DNA of 64,000 nt from Lachnospiraceae bacterium. Its GTDB lineage: Bacteria > Bacillota > Clostridia > Lachnospirales > Anaerotignaceae. Both the position numbers and the translations under genes were made by a program. Below, in pieces: positions 34,517-43,040 of this stretch. The DNA lies in contig DPJA01000036.1 in the NCBI GenBank assembly GCA_003543235.1, positions 81,801 to 145,800 on the forward strand. Direction: 5' to 3'. The notes under the pieces were generated by a model. That model was not told the DNA's origin, ran no database searches, and worked only from the letters and a program-made list of their open reading frames with translations. Every line of letters starts with the position of its first letter. The first letter of the stretch is position 1.

Positions 34517-35524
34517 TCAAATAATTTCTCGAATAACAGCAGACCAATTTTTGCCCTTATAGGCATTATATCCTCGTGTATAGGCATAACCATAAATTTC
34601 TGTGTTTCCATAGGAATCATTTTCTAATATATATCCATATTTTGACTGATTAATAGCATTTTGAGCTGCTTTTAAATTCTTTATATTATCTATTAATATA
34701 CCCTTACGACTTCGGCAGGCGATAACAAATCCTTCTTTGTTTATAATCCAAATATCTCCCTTTTCTCCAACCTTCGCTGAATCAATAATATCATAAATAA
34801 ATTCCCAATTAAAACGAGTAGAGAAATAACCTAAAAGCTTATCGTCTTTGCTTCTTATAGGGCAGGTATACGCAACTGTATAAAAATTATCAAAAGAAGA
34901 CAAATACAAGTCGCTAACTGATATAGAGTTTGCATTTTTTGCTTCAATAAACCACTCTTTGTCGCTTGTATCAGTTCCTATCAACTCTTTTTTTACACCA
35001 GATGCAATTATTTTACCTTTAGTATCAAGTACAAAAAGGTCAATGTAAACTTCATAAATATCAACTAAATTTTTTAAAAATGAGCAAGCATCTGAAATAT
35101 TATCTGAAGTTGGAGCTTCAAGGCAATTAACTACTTTGTCAAACTTCGCCCAAGCTTGTGCATCACAATTTCTTTCAAATAAATTCCGCTCAATCTTGTC
35201 AATTGTATCATACGCCACATCAGCCGTTCTAACAGCCATTACTTCGTTTGCCTTTTTCTGAATTTCTTCAATAATTTTTCTACTTTCTTCCGTTGTACGC
35301 AGGCTCTCTGTTGCCAGCTTTTTGATTTCGTCTGATACAACACTGAATCCCCGCCCAGCTTCACCAGCTCTAGCAGCTTCTATTGCCGAATTTAATGATA
35401 TCAGATTTGTTTGTTTTGCAATTTGGTGAATAGAATTAATAACCTTCCCCATACCTTTATTTGCAGCCTTTAGTTCACTCATCAAGGCTGACGAATCTTG
35501 CTCTAATGTTTCATTGCTTGCCAT
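34517..35524 (-). CDS. Soluble methyl-accepting-type receptor with N-terminal signalling hairpin and C-terminal Cache/PDC sensor
   Basis: A 335-residue protein. Residues about 1-95 hold the conserved MCP signalling tip (SLNSAIEAARAGEAGRGFSV near 43-62) that contacts CheA/CheW. Residues about 115-330 look like a Cache/PDC sensor (IDLFVLDTKGKIIASG, DKEWFIEAK, SVSDLYLSSFDNFYTVAYTC). There is no transmembrane helix, no HAMP domain, and the usual order is reversed. GGGAGG before the ATG argues against a truncated gene call. It may sense a cytoplasmic ligand. It is a single gene with a terminator. Confidence 0.82.
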   Translation of the reverse strand: MASNETLEQDSSALMSELKAANKGMGKVINSIHQIAKQTNLISLNSAIEAARAGEAGRGFSVVSDEIKKLATESLRTTEESRKIIEEIQKKANEVMAVRTADVAYDTIDKIERNLFERNCDAQAWAKFDKVVNCLEAPTSDNISDACSFLKNLVDIYEVYIDLFVLDTKGKIIASGVKKELIGTDTSDKEWFIEAKNANSISVSDLYLSSFDNFYTVAYTCPIRSKDDKLLGYFSTRFNWEFIYDIIDSAKVGEKGDIWIINKEGFVIACRSRKGILIDNIKNLKAAQNAINQSKYGYILENDSYGNTEIYGYAYTRGYNAYKGKNWSAVIREII

Positions 35525-35585
35525 ATAAAGTTGCCTCCCAAGTATATAATATTAAAAAAATTCATCCATTTTTTACACGTTTTAT

Positions 35586-35605
35586 ATATTATCATATATT
35601 ATCAT
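35586..35605. repeat. Tandem 10-bp repeat upstream of the receptor gene
   Basis: ATATTATCAT occurs twice in direct tandem in the receptor promoter region. On the minus strand TAAA, 14 bases and CATGATAA (a partial fit to the motility sigma factor pattern) overlap it. Confidence 0.4.
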
Positions 35606-35740
35606 GCACTAATATATCTCTTTAAAATGAGATATGCTAAAATGTATATTTATTTTTCATTCCAATAACTGAGTATGGCAATCTACAAAATATAGTGTTA
35701 ATGTCAAACAGATTTTCTTTAAATTTCATTAATGATTAAA

Positions 35741-35777
35741 ATAAAAAAACCCCGAAAACACAAGATTCTCGGGGTTT
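35741..35777 (-). terminator. Strong terminator of rplM-rpsI
   Basis: A 9-bp perfect stem AAACCCCGA/TCGGGGTTT (35747-35755 with 35769-35777), followed on the minus strand by T7. Confidence 0.9.
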
Positions 35778-35792
35778 ACATTTCGTCTTAAA

Positions 35793-36185
35793 TTATCTCT
35801 TGCTAAACTGAGGAGCACGACGAGCTGCCTTAAGTCCATATTTCTTTCTTTCTTTCATTCTTGGGTCACGAGTTAAGAAACCAGCCTTTTTTAAAGATGG
35901 TCTGTAATCTATATCTGCCTCAAGTAAAGCTCTTGAAATGCCGTGTCTTATAGCACCTGCCTGACCTGTGTAACCACCGCCATGCACGTTAACTAATACG
36001 TCAAATTTAGCTCCTGTTTCTGTAAGCTCAAGTGGCTGACGAACAATAAGCTTTAACGTTTCAAGACCAAAGTATTCATCAATACTTCTTTTGTTTATAG
36101 TAACGTTTCCATTGCCAGGTACTAAATATACTCTAGCTACAGAAGACTTTCTTCTACCTGTACCGTAATATCTTGCTACTGCCAT
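35793..36185 (-). CDS. rpsI: 30S ribosomal protein S9
   Basis: A 130-residue S9 with the start AVARYYGTGRRKSSVARVYL and the conserved C-terminal tail ending QFSKR, which reaches the P-site tRNA. Length is standard. It follows rplM by 24 bases and precedes a strong terminator. Confidence 0.98.
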   Translation of the reverse strand: MAVARYYGTGRRKSSVARVYLVPGNGNVTINKRSIDEYFGLETLKLIVRQPLELTETGAKFDVLVNVHGGGYTGQAGAIRHGISRALLEADIDYRPSLKKAGFLTRDPRMKERKKYGLKAARRAPQFSKR

Positions 36186-36209
36186 TTTGCTTCCTCCTTC
36201 CGAATCCTA

Positions 36210-36647
36210 TTAGATGTTGATTTCTAAAACTTCTGGTTTCTGTGCTGCGTGCTCATGTTCAGGGCCTGCATAAACGTGAAGTTTCTTAATCATGTTTCTA
36301 CCAAGTGTATTTTTAGGAAGCATTCCCTTTACAGCGTGTGTAATAACTGCTTCTGGCTTTGTTTCCATCATTCTTTTTAAAGTAATCTGCTTTAAACCAC
36401 CAATGTAACCTGTGTGATGTGTATAAAGCTTCTGTTCTAACTTTTTACCTGTTACAACAATCTTTTCAGCGTTTACAACAATTACAAAATCACCTGTATC
36501 AAGAAATGATGTATAAATTGGTTTGTTCTTTCCTGTTAAAACCTTTGCAATTTCTGATGCAAGACGTCCCAATGTTTTACCACTAGCGTCTACAACATAC
36601 CATTTTCTCTGGATATCAGCTGTTTTAGCTATGTATGTTGTTCTCAT
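36210..36647 (-). CDS. rplM: 50S ribosomal protein L13
   Basis: A 145-residue L13, an early-binding 50S protein (YVVDASGKTLGRLASEIAK). The ATG at 36647 is preferred because AAGGAGG lies nine bases upstream; the ATG at 36653 is too close to the site. Transcription runs from a consensus promoter through a 155-base structured leader. Confidence 0.97.
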   Translation of the reverse strand: MRTTYIAKTADIQRKWYVVDASGKTLGRLASEIAKVLTGKNKPIYTSFLDTGDFVIVVNAEKIVVTGKKLEQKLYTHHTGYIGGLKQITLKRMMETKPEAVITHAVKGMLPKNTLGRNMIKKLHVYAGPEHEHAAQKPEVLEINI

Positions 36648-36802
36648 AGTCATTAACCTCCTTAAATCTTAAACGTTTTCAAATTTTTCGCCTGCCGTCA
36701 GCGTGTGGGATGCTTTAAGCTTTAAAAAACTCAAAAACCACTACATTATTAAATTACTGTATTTAAAACTCGGGGCTAACGAGTTTAAAGTGGCACTCGA
36801 AC
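36648..36802 (-). promoter_or_regulatory. Structured rplM leader (L13-leader-like)
   Basis: Between the transcription start and the rplM ribosome-binding site are a 7-bp hairpin (36766-36772 with 36780-36786) enclosed by a CCACT/AGTGG helix (36738-36742 with 36789-36793) and further GC-rich sequence. Firmicutes have a known L13 leader that L13 is thought to bind; whether this is that family needs a covariance search. Confidence 0.55.
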
Positions 36803-36808
36803 AGAATA

Positions 36809-36837
36809 ATTATAATACATTGACCCACGTGTGTCAA
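36809..36837 (-). promoter_or_regulatory. Perfect-consensus sigma-A promoter of rplM-rpsI
   Basis: TTGACA, 17 bases, TATAAT: exact consensus on the minus strand, just after the truA stop. A near-perfect 18-bp dyad (36820-36837) covers the -35 box and spacer. Confidence 0.85.
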
Positions 36838-36845
36838 GCACAAAA

Positions 36846-37598
36846 TCAATAATTTTCATACTTAATCTTCACTAAGGTCAATCCCTCTGCTCCCGCAGTC
36901 TTACCTGCTTTGGTTCTGTCACAGCTCAATAGTATCTCCTCAAGCTGTTGCTTGGATATTTTACCCTCTCCAACCATTATGAGTGTTCCTGAAATAATTC
37001 TTACCATATTGTATAAAAATCCATCTCCGGTAACCCTAATCGTAGCAAATTCGCCACTTTTTTCAACTGAAATGCCAAAAATTGTACGCACAGAAGTCTT
37101 TGAACTAAACCCTGAGGCCGCAAAAGATTTAAAATCGTGCTTACCCACCAGCACCTGTGCTACATCATTCATGGCTAGTATATCCAGTTTTTTATGATTA
37201 AATTCAGAATATTTCCTGTAAACAGGATTTCTAAATTTAGCATTATAAATTTTGTATTCATAGGTTTTACAAGCACAATGGAACCTTGGATGAAATTCAT
37301 CATCCACATCAACTGCATCAACCACTACTATATTCTCTGGCAAAAACGAATGCAGTGCTAAAGGCAGTTTTTCTGTAGGTACTGTTGTATCCACCTCAAT
37401 AGTTGCCCTCTGACCAAATGCGTGTACTCCTCTGTCTGTACGGCTTGCACCAATACAAACTATATCTTCCCTAAAAAAAGCACTTAAAGCTTTTTCAAAA
37501 GCCTCTTGCACTGTTGGAAATCTTTTATCAGCCTGCTTCTGCCAGCCATAATATCCGCTGCCGTCATATGCAACTGTAAGTAGTATTTTTCTTTTCAT
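36846..37598 (-). CDS. truA: tRNA pseudouridine(38-40) synthase TruA
   Basis: A 250-residue pseudouridine synthase for positions 38-40 of the tRNA anticodon arm; catalytic Asp lies in ASRTDRGVHAFGQ. The ATG at 37598 shares a base with the ecfT stop (TGATG), so it is coupled. Longer in-frame starts run into ecfT and lack a site. Confidence 0.96.
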   Translation of the reverse strand: MKRKILLTVAYDGSGYYGWQKQADKRFPTVQEAFEKALSAFFREDIVCIGASRTDRGVHAFGQRATIEVDTTVPTEKLPLALHSFLPENIVVVDAVDVDDEFHPRFHCACKTYEYKIYNAKFRNPVYRKYSEFNHKKLDILAMNDVAQVLVGKHDFKSFAASGFSSKTSVRTIFGISVEKSGEFATIRVTGDGFLYNMVRIISGTLIMVGEGKISKQQLEEILLSCDRTKAGKTAGAEGLTLVKIKYENY

Positions 37599-38401
37599 CA
37601 CATCACCAACATAATTGTAAAAATGCAAACCACAAATAAACAAACAACTGCCATTGCATAGTAATCCGTTTTTTGCAATACCATAGTATTCATTCTTGTT
37701 CGGTTATCTCCACCATGGTAGCACCTTGCCTCCATAGCCATTGCAAGCTCATCTGCACGCCTAAATGCCGAAATAAACAACGGAACCAAAATAGGTACAA
37801 GACTTTTTGCTTTTTGCATAAGCCCACCTGTTTCAAAATCTGCACCTCTTGCCTGTTGTGCTTTCATAATTTTGTCTGTTTCATCCAGCAACGTAGGTAT
37901 AAACCTTAAAGCAATAGTCATCATCATAGCTATTTCATGAGATGGCACGCCTATTTTTTGAAAAGGCTTTAGAAGATACTCTATGCCATCTGTAAGCTGA
38001 ATAGGTGTTGTTGTAAGGGTCAACAGAGATGAGCTTACAATAAGCATTATAAGCCTAATAACCATCTTTGCAGCCATATGTACCCCTTCCATGGTTACAG
38101 TGAACCAACCTAGCTCGTACAATACATGAGTGCCCTTTGTTGTTAGCACATTTATTATTGCCGTTAGAATAATAATTATAAAAATACTTTTTATGCCTCG
38201 CATTATAAATTTAAGCGGTACTTTTGACGCTGCAATAACCAAAGCGAGAACTAATATAGAAAAACTGTAAGTATATATATCATTAATAGCGAATAAGCAA
38301 ATTACATACACAAAGGTAGCAATAAGCTTAAGCCTTGGGTCAAGCCTATGTATGGGTGAATCAACCATATAATATTGTCCAATTGTTATGTCACGTATCA
38401 T
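37598..38401 (-). CDS. ecfT: Energy-coupling factor transporter transmembrane protein EcfT
   Basis: A 267-residue membrane subunit with about five or six helices and the two Ala-Arg-Gly-type coupling motifs (KAQQARGADF and AMEARCYHGG). With EcfA1 and EcfA2 it powers many vitamin-specific S components encoded elsewhere. It starts directly after ecfA2 and overlaps truA by one base. Confidence 0.95.
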   Translation of the reverse strand: MIRDITIGQYYMVDSPIHRLDPRLKLIATFVYVICLFAINDIYTYSFSILVLALVIAASKVPLKFIMRGIKSIFIIIILTAIINVLTTKGTHVLYELGWFTVTMEGVHMAAKMVIRLIMLIVSSSLLTLTTTPIQLTDGIEYLLKPFQKIGVPSHEIAMMMTIALRFIPTLLDETDKIMKAQQARGADFETGGLMQKAKSLVPILVPLFISAFRRADELAMAMEARCYHGGDNRTRMNTMVLQKTDYYAMAVVCLFVVCIFTIMLVM

Positions 38402-39256
38402 TTATTTCACCTGCTTCAACAGAGCATAAAGTACCTCTGTTGCCTCGTCAATTGTATAAACATCTGCTGGTACATCAAACCCTTTTTCTTTAAGTCCCAT
38501 CATAACGTAGCTTACTTGTGGTGCCGCAAGACCAATGCTTTCAAGCATCTCTGCCTGCCCAAACACTTCTTTTGGCGTACCCGTAACAGCAATCTTTCCC
38601 TGATGCATTACTATTATACGGTCTACGAGTCGGGCAACGTCTTCCATGCTGTGAGATACAAGAATAACAATAATTCCAAGCCTTTTGTGCATTTCCTTTA
38701 TGGCATTAAGTATTTCATCCCTACCCTTAGGGTCCAAACCAGCCGTAGGCTCGTCCAAGACAAGCACCTGTGGCTGCATAGCCAGTATTCCAGCTATTGC
38801 GGCACGTCGTTTCTGTCCACCACTCAACTCAAATGGGGATTTTTCATAAACTTCCTCGCCTAAACCAACCGTTTCAAGGGCTTTTTTAGCTCTTTTGTCA
38901 ATTTCATCGCTGCTTAAACCCAAGTTTGTAGGACCATAGCAAACATCTTTATATACAGTCATTTCAAAAAGTTGATGCTCTGGATATTGAAATACAAGGC
39001 CAACTTTTTGTCTTATAGTTTTAAGCTTTGTTTTGTCTGCATTTATGTCTGCACCATTTAGCAATATTTCTCCGCTTGTTGGCTTAATTAGTGCATTAAG
39101 ATGCTGAATAAGAGTGCTTTTTCCACTACCTGTGTGACCTATAAGCCCTATAAACTCACCATCGTTAATTTCTAAAGTTATATCATCAAGGGCTACTTTA
39201 GCCATAGCCGTACCCTCATTGTAAATGTGTGTTAAATGATTGATTTTAATTGACAT
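38402..39256 (-). CDS. ecfA2: Energy-coupling factor ATPase EcfA2
   Basis: A 284-residue ABC ATPase with Walker A GHTGSGKST, signature LSGGQKRR and Walker B VLVLDEPTAGLDP. It pairs with EcfA1 in group II ECF importers. The gene overlaps the ecfA1 end by 25 bp. Confidence 0.95.
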   Translation of the reverse strand: MSIKINHLTHIYNEGTAMAKVALDDITLEINDGEFIGLIGHTGSGKSTLIQHLNALIKPTSGEILLNGADINADKTKLKTIRQKVGLVFQYPEHQLFEMTVYKDVCYGPTNLGLSSDEIDKRAKKALETVGLGEEVYEKSPFELSGGQKRRAAIAGILAMQPQVLVLDEPTAGLDPKGRDEILNAIKEMHKRLGIIVILVSHSMEDVARLVDRIIVMHQGKIAVTGTPKEVFGQAEMLESIGLAAPQVSYVMMGLKEKGFDVPADVYTIDEATEVLYALLKQVK

Positions 39257-40101
39257 ACTGCACTTACCATCTCCTCTGGCGTAAGTATATCCGCCGGAAT
39301 ATTTATTCCTTGTTTTCTAAGATTGTAAGCAACCTCAGTTACCTGTGGAACATCCAACCCATAAGATTTTAGCCTATCTACTTGCACAAAAATCTCTCGT
39401 GGAGTTCCTTCCATTGCAACAACTCCATTATCAATAACAATAACTTTGTCTGCCTCAACAGTTTCGTCCATGTAGTGGGTAATAAGCACTGTTGTAATGC
39501 CCTCTTCCCGATTAAGTCGCTTAATTGTTTCTATTACATCTTTTCGCCCTTCTGGGTCAAGCATAGCTGTTGGCTCGTCCAAAACAATACATTTAGGCTG
39601 CATAGCCAGCACTCCAGCTATGGCAATTCTTTGCTTCTGGCCACCACTAAGTTTACTTGGTGCGTACTTTTTAAACGCACTCATTCCAACAGCTTTAAGC
39701 ACCGAATCAACTCTTTTACGTATTTCTGAAGGCTCAATTCCAAGATTTTCAGGGCCAAAAGCCACATCTTCCTCTACAATTGTAGCCACTATCTGGTTAT
39801 CTGGATTTTGAAAAACCATACCCGCACTTTGGCGAATATCCCAAATGAATTCTTCGTTTTTTGTATCATATCCATTAACCCATAAAGTACCCTCTGTTGG
39901 AGTAATTAAGGCATTGATTTGTTTTGCAAAAGTGGATTTTCCCGAGCCATTATGACCCAAAATTGCAATAAAACTACCTTTTTCAATATCAATATTAACA
40001 TTGTTTAATGCTAAAAAGGTTTCTGTACGTGTTTCATTATTTACCTCAAAGGTTCTAACATATTCATATTTTAAATTTTTTGACTTAACCATAAAACCCA
40101 T
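39232..40101 (-). CDS. ecfA1: Energy-coupling factor ATPase EcfA1
   Basis: A 289-residue ABC ATPase with Walker A GHNGSGKST, signature LSGGQKQR and Walker B IVLDEPTAMLDP. The ATG at 40101 follows GGAAGGTG at good spacing; longer in-frame versions lack a site. First gene of the ecfA1-ecfA2-ecfT-truA set, separated from rplQ by a terminator hairpin. Confidence 0.94.
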   Translation of the reverse strand: MGFMVKSKNLKYEYVRTFEVNNETRTETFLALNNVNIDIEKGSFIAILGHNGSGKSTFAKQINALITPTEGTLWVNGYDTKNEEFIWDIRQSAGMVFQNPDNQIVATIVEEDVAFGPENLGIEPSEIRKRVDSVLKAVGMSAFKKYAPSKLSGGQKQRIAIAGVLAMQPKCIVLDEPTAMLDPEGRKDVIETIKRLNREEGITTVLITHYMDETVEADKVIVIDNGVVAMEGTPREIFVQVDRLKSYGLDVPQVTEVAYNLRKQGINIPADILTPEEMVSAVCQLKSII

Positions 40102-40188
40102 GTTATTCACCTTCCTTGCTGTATAGTTTAAAAAATAGAACAATGAAACATCATTATATTTTTTAAGCCATACCTTCAAATACTTAAA

Positions 40189-40214
40189 TGGGGATTAAGC
40201 CAACTTAATCCCCA
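40189..40214 (-). terminator. Hairpin terminator after rplQ
   Basis: A perfect 11-bp stem (40189-40199 with 40204-40214, loop CCAA). The minus-strand tail ATTTAAGTATTT is only moderately U-rich, so read-through into ecfA1 is possible. Confidence 0.7.
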
Positions 40215-40253
40215 TAATTAATGCCTAAAGCATTAAGCAGTTACTGTATTTAA

Positions 40254-40796
40254 TTATACAAGCTCAAGAATAACCATTTCAGCTGCGTCGCCCTTACGTG
40301 CGCCAAGCTTAATCGTTCTTGTGTAACCACCCTTACGGTCAACATATTTAGGTGCAACTTCATCAAAAAGTTTAGCACACATGTCAACTTCTTTTGAAAG
40401 AGTTCTTGCTTTTCTTCCATCTTTAGGTACTTCTGTTACAGGGTAAAGATAGCTAAGCATCTTTCTTCTTGCGTTCAATCTTGAAATATTATCTTTCTTT
40501 ATTGTTTTCTTAACTTCTGTGTATACAGTAACTTTTTTGCCGTTAACAGTTTCTTTAACACGGTTGCCATTAGCATCCTTCTTAGCAACTTTAGCTGTTA
40601 CTTCAACTTCCTCGAAGTTATCTTTTTCTTTGATAGCAAGAGTAATCATCTTTTCAGCGATTCTTTTAACTTCTTTAGCTCTTGTATCAGTTGTAGTTAT
40701 TTTACCATGGTATAAAAGGTTAGTAACCTGATTTCTTAAAAGTGCTTTTCTCTGTGGTGCTGTTTTACCAAGTTTTCTATATCCTGAACCGGTCAT
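40254..40796 (-). CDS. rplQ: 50S ribosomal protein L17 with internal insertion
   Basis: A 180-residue L17. The N-terminal core (YRKLGKTAPQRKALLRNQ) and the C-terminal core (GGYTRTIKLGARKGDAAEM) are typical, but about 45 lysine-rich residues (roughly 58-102) are inserted, against a usual length of 113-130. The reading frame is open and the flanks intact, so this is a lineage insertion rather than an error. AGGAGG precedes the ATG at 40796. Last gene of the alpha operon. Confidence 0.95.
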   Translation of the reverse strand: MTGSGYRKLGKTAPQRKALLRNQVTNLLYHGKITTTDTRAKEVKRIAEKMITLAIKEKDNFEEVEVTAKVAKKDANGNRVKETVNGKKVTVYTEVKKTIKKDNISRLNARRKMLSYLYPVTEVPKDGRKARTLSKEVDMCAKLFDEVAPKYVDRKGGYTRTIKLGARKGDAAEMVILELV

Positions 40797-40890
40797 CTTA
40801 AATCCTCCTGTTTCTGCAAAATTTACCCCAAACAAACTGCACTTTCGGTCTTACGTTTGAATGCAATTTTGCGGCCAATAATAATAGTAA

Positions 40891-41850
40891 TTATTCGTCA
40901 CTTGGTCTTAAAACTAAACCAAGCTCTGCCATCTTGTTTAAAACCTCTTCTAAAGACTTACGTCCAAGATTACGTACTTTCATCATTTCGTCTTCAGTCT
41001 TGCTTGCAAGATCCTCAACGGTATTGATACCTGCACGTTTAAGGCAGTTGTAAGAACGAACTGAAAGGTCAAGCTCTTCAATACTCATTTCAAGAACTTT
41101 TTCCTTCTTTCCCTCCTCTTTCTCAACCATAATTTCCGCATTTTTTGCATTTTCGGAAAGGTCAACAAAAAGGTTAAGGTGTTCGTTTAATATTTTTGCA
41201 CCATAGCTAACTGCATCGTCTGGTGTAATTGTTCCATTTGTCCAAACTTCTAGAGTAAGCTTGTCATAGTCAGTAATCTGACCTACTCTTGTATTTTCAA
41301 CAAGAAAATTAACTCTGCTTACAGGCGTGTAGATTGAGTCTACAGGAAGCATGCCGATTGGCTGGTCGTCTTTTTTATTTTTGTCGCTGCCAACATATCC
41401 GCGGCCTCTAGTTATGGTGATTTCCATATAAAGCTTGCTGTTAGGTCCACCGCTTAATGTAGCGATATGGTGGTCTGGGTTCATAATCTCTATATCACTG
41501 TCTGCCTTTATGTCGGAACCCTTTACTTCCCCTTCGCCTTCAATGTCAATGTACGCAACCTTAGGCTCGAAGCTGTCACTTGTGTTTTTAATTGCCAGGC
41601 CCTTCAGATTCAGAATTATCTCTGTAACATCTTCTTTAACACCTGTAACTGTACTGAATTCGTGCAGAACGCCGTCAATTTTTACGTTGCTAACTGCAAC
41701 TCCAGGTAATGAAGATAATAAAATTCTTCTGAGTGAATTGCCAAGAGTTGTTCCATATCCTCTTTCAAGGGGCTCAACAACAAAACGTCCATATGTTCCG
41801 TCCTGTGCCATTTCAGCAATTTCGATACGAGGTTTCTCAAACTCGAACAC
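40891..41850 (-). CDS. rpoA: DNA-directed RNA polymerase subunit alpha
   Basis: A 319-residue alpha subunit: N-terminal dimerisation domain (VEPLERGYGTTLGNSLRRIL) and C-terminal helix-hairpin-helix domain (LKRAGINTVEDL) that contacts UP elements and activators. GTG start with GGGGAGG upstream. It lies between rpsD and rplQ in the usual order. Confidence 0.98.
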   Translation of the reverse strand: MFEFEKPRIEIAEMAQDGTYGRFVVEPLERGYGTTLGNSLRRILLSSLPGVAVSNVKIDGVLHEFSTVTGVKEDVTEIILNLKGLAIKNTSDSFEPKVAYIDIEGEGEVKGSDIKADSDIEIMNPDHHIATLSGGPNSKLYMEITITRGRGYVGSDKNKKDDQPIGMLPVDSIYTPVSRVNFLVENTRVGQITDYDKLTLEVWTNGTITPDDAVSYGAKILNEHLNLFVDLSENAKNAEIMVEKEEGKKEKVLEMSIEELDLSVRSYNCLKRAGINTVEDLASKTEDEMMKVRNLGRKSLEEVLNKMAELGLVLRPSDE

Positions 41851-41951
41851 TATTCAAACCTCCCCTGTGGATTAAATTTGCTGCAAATGCAGCTTATAAA
41901 CTTTACAAAGCAGGGAAAATCTTCCACTGCTAAAAAATAAAGAATGAAGCA

Positions 41952-41974
41952 CCCTCCCCCAAAATGGGTGAGGG
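41952..41974 (-). terminator. Hairpin between rpsD and rpoA (attenuator candidate)
   Basis: CCCTC-CCC pairs with GGG-GAGGG across one mismatch, loop about AAA. On the minus strand TTCATTCTTTATTTTTT follows some ten bases later. It may tune polymerase alpha against ribosomal protein output. Confidence 0.45.
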
Positions 41975-41994
41975 AACTTAATTCTAAAATTTTA

Positions 41995-42597
41995 TTATTT
42001 TGAGTAGAGCTCTACGATGAAAGTTTCTTGAACTGGAATGTCAATGTCTGCTCTCTGTGGTTTAGCAACAACAGTACCGCTTAAAGCGTCATGATTTGCT
42101 GATAACCAAGCAGGAACAACTTTTGAACCAGTTGATTCAATAATGTCTTTGTATCTCTGTGCACTCTTATATTTTTCTCTAATTTCCACTACATCGCCAA
42201 CTTTAAGCTGGTATGAAGGGATATCAACAGGTTTGCCGTTAACAAAAACGTGTTTGTGACGAACAATCTGTCTAGCTTCTTTTCTTGTTCTTCCATATCC
42301 AAGTCTAAACATAGCGTTATCAAGTCTAAGCTCTAATAACATAAGTAAGTTTTCACCAGGAATACCTTCTTTTTTAGATATCTTAACAGCTTTAGCATAG
42401 TAACCTCTAAACTGTTTTTCAAGAACACCGTAGATAAATTTAGCTTTTTGTTTTTCTCTCATTTGAATACCGTACTCGCTCATTTTCTTTCTTGTATTCA
42501 ATGGTTGTTTTTTAGATTTTTTTTCAATTCCTAAAAAGATAGGATCAAGGTCGAGTGACCTACATCTTTTAAGAACTGGTACCATATCTCTTGCCAT
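41995..42597 (-). CDS. rpsD: 30S ribosomal protein S4
   Basis: A 200-residue S4, a primary 16S rRNA binder, with an S4 RNA-binding domain near residues 90-150 (RLDNAMFRLGYGRTRKEARQ). The usual N-terminal zinc cysteines are absent, as in the non-zinc form. S4 autoregulates ribosomal operons in several bacteria. Located between rpsK and rpoA. Confidence 0.97.
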   Translation of the reverse strand: MARDMVPVLKRCRSLDLDPIFLGIEKKSKKQPLNTRKKMSEYGIQMREKQKAKFIYGVLEKQFRGYYAKAVKISKKEGIPGENLLMLLELRLDNAMFRLGYGRTRKEARQIVRHKHVFVNGKPVDIPSYQLKVGDVVEIREKYKSAQRYKDIIESTGSKVVPAWLSANHDALSGTVVAKPQRADIDIPVQETFIVELYSK

Positions 42598-42616
42598 TTA
42601 TTTTTGCACCTCCTAA

Positions 42617-43018
42617 TTAGACTCTTCTGCGTTTTGGTGGTCTGCATCCGTTATGTGGAACAGGTGTAACATCTTTAATCATTGTTACGCTAAGACCTGC
42701 TGCCTGAAGTGCACGGATTGCTGCCTCACGTCCTGAACCAGGACCCTTAACAAATACTTCAACTGCCTTAAGACCAAAGTCTGAGCAAGCCTGTGCTGCA
42801 GTGTCTGCTGCCATTTGTGCTGCATAAGGAGTTGATTTTCTTGAGCCTCTGAAGCCTAACTGACCAGCACTTGCCCATGAAAGAGCATTACCTGCTGTAT
42901 CTGTAATTGTTACTATTGTGTTATTGAAAGTGGACTGGATATGTGCCTGACCACGCTCTACATGCTTTTTGTCACGACGTCTACGAGTAGTCGCTTTTTT
43001 AACAGCTTTCTTTGCCAT
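42617..43018 (-). CDS. rpsK: 30S ribosomal protein S11
   Basis: A 133-residue S11 with the conserved C-terminal IKDVTPVPHNGCRPPKRRRV. It lies on the 30S platform next to the mRNA exit region. Standard length and standard place between rpsM and rpsD. Confidence 0.98.
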   Translation of the reverse strand: MAKKAVKKATTRRRRDKKHVERGQAHIQSTFNNTIVTITDTAGNALSWASAGQLGFRGSRKSTPYAAQMAADTAAQACSDFGLKAVEVFVKGPGSGREAAIRALQAAGLSVTMIKDVTPVPHNGCRPPKRRRV

Positions 43019-43040
43019 TTGACAATTACCCTCCTCTTAC

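Noticed and set aside
34517..35524. Receptor as the 3' remnant of a frameshifted full-length chemoreceptor
   Set aside because: A strong ribosome-binding site sits at the start, upstream DNA is non-coding with a terminator, and the sensor lies after, not before, the signalling tip.
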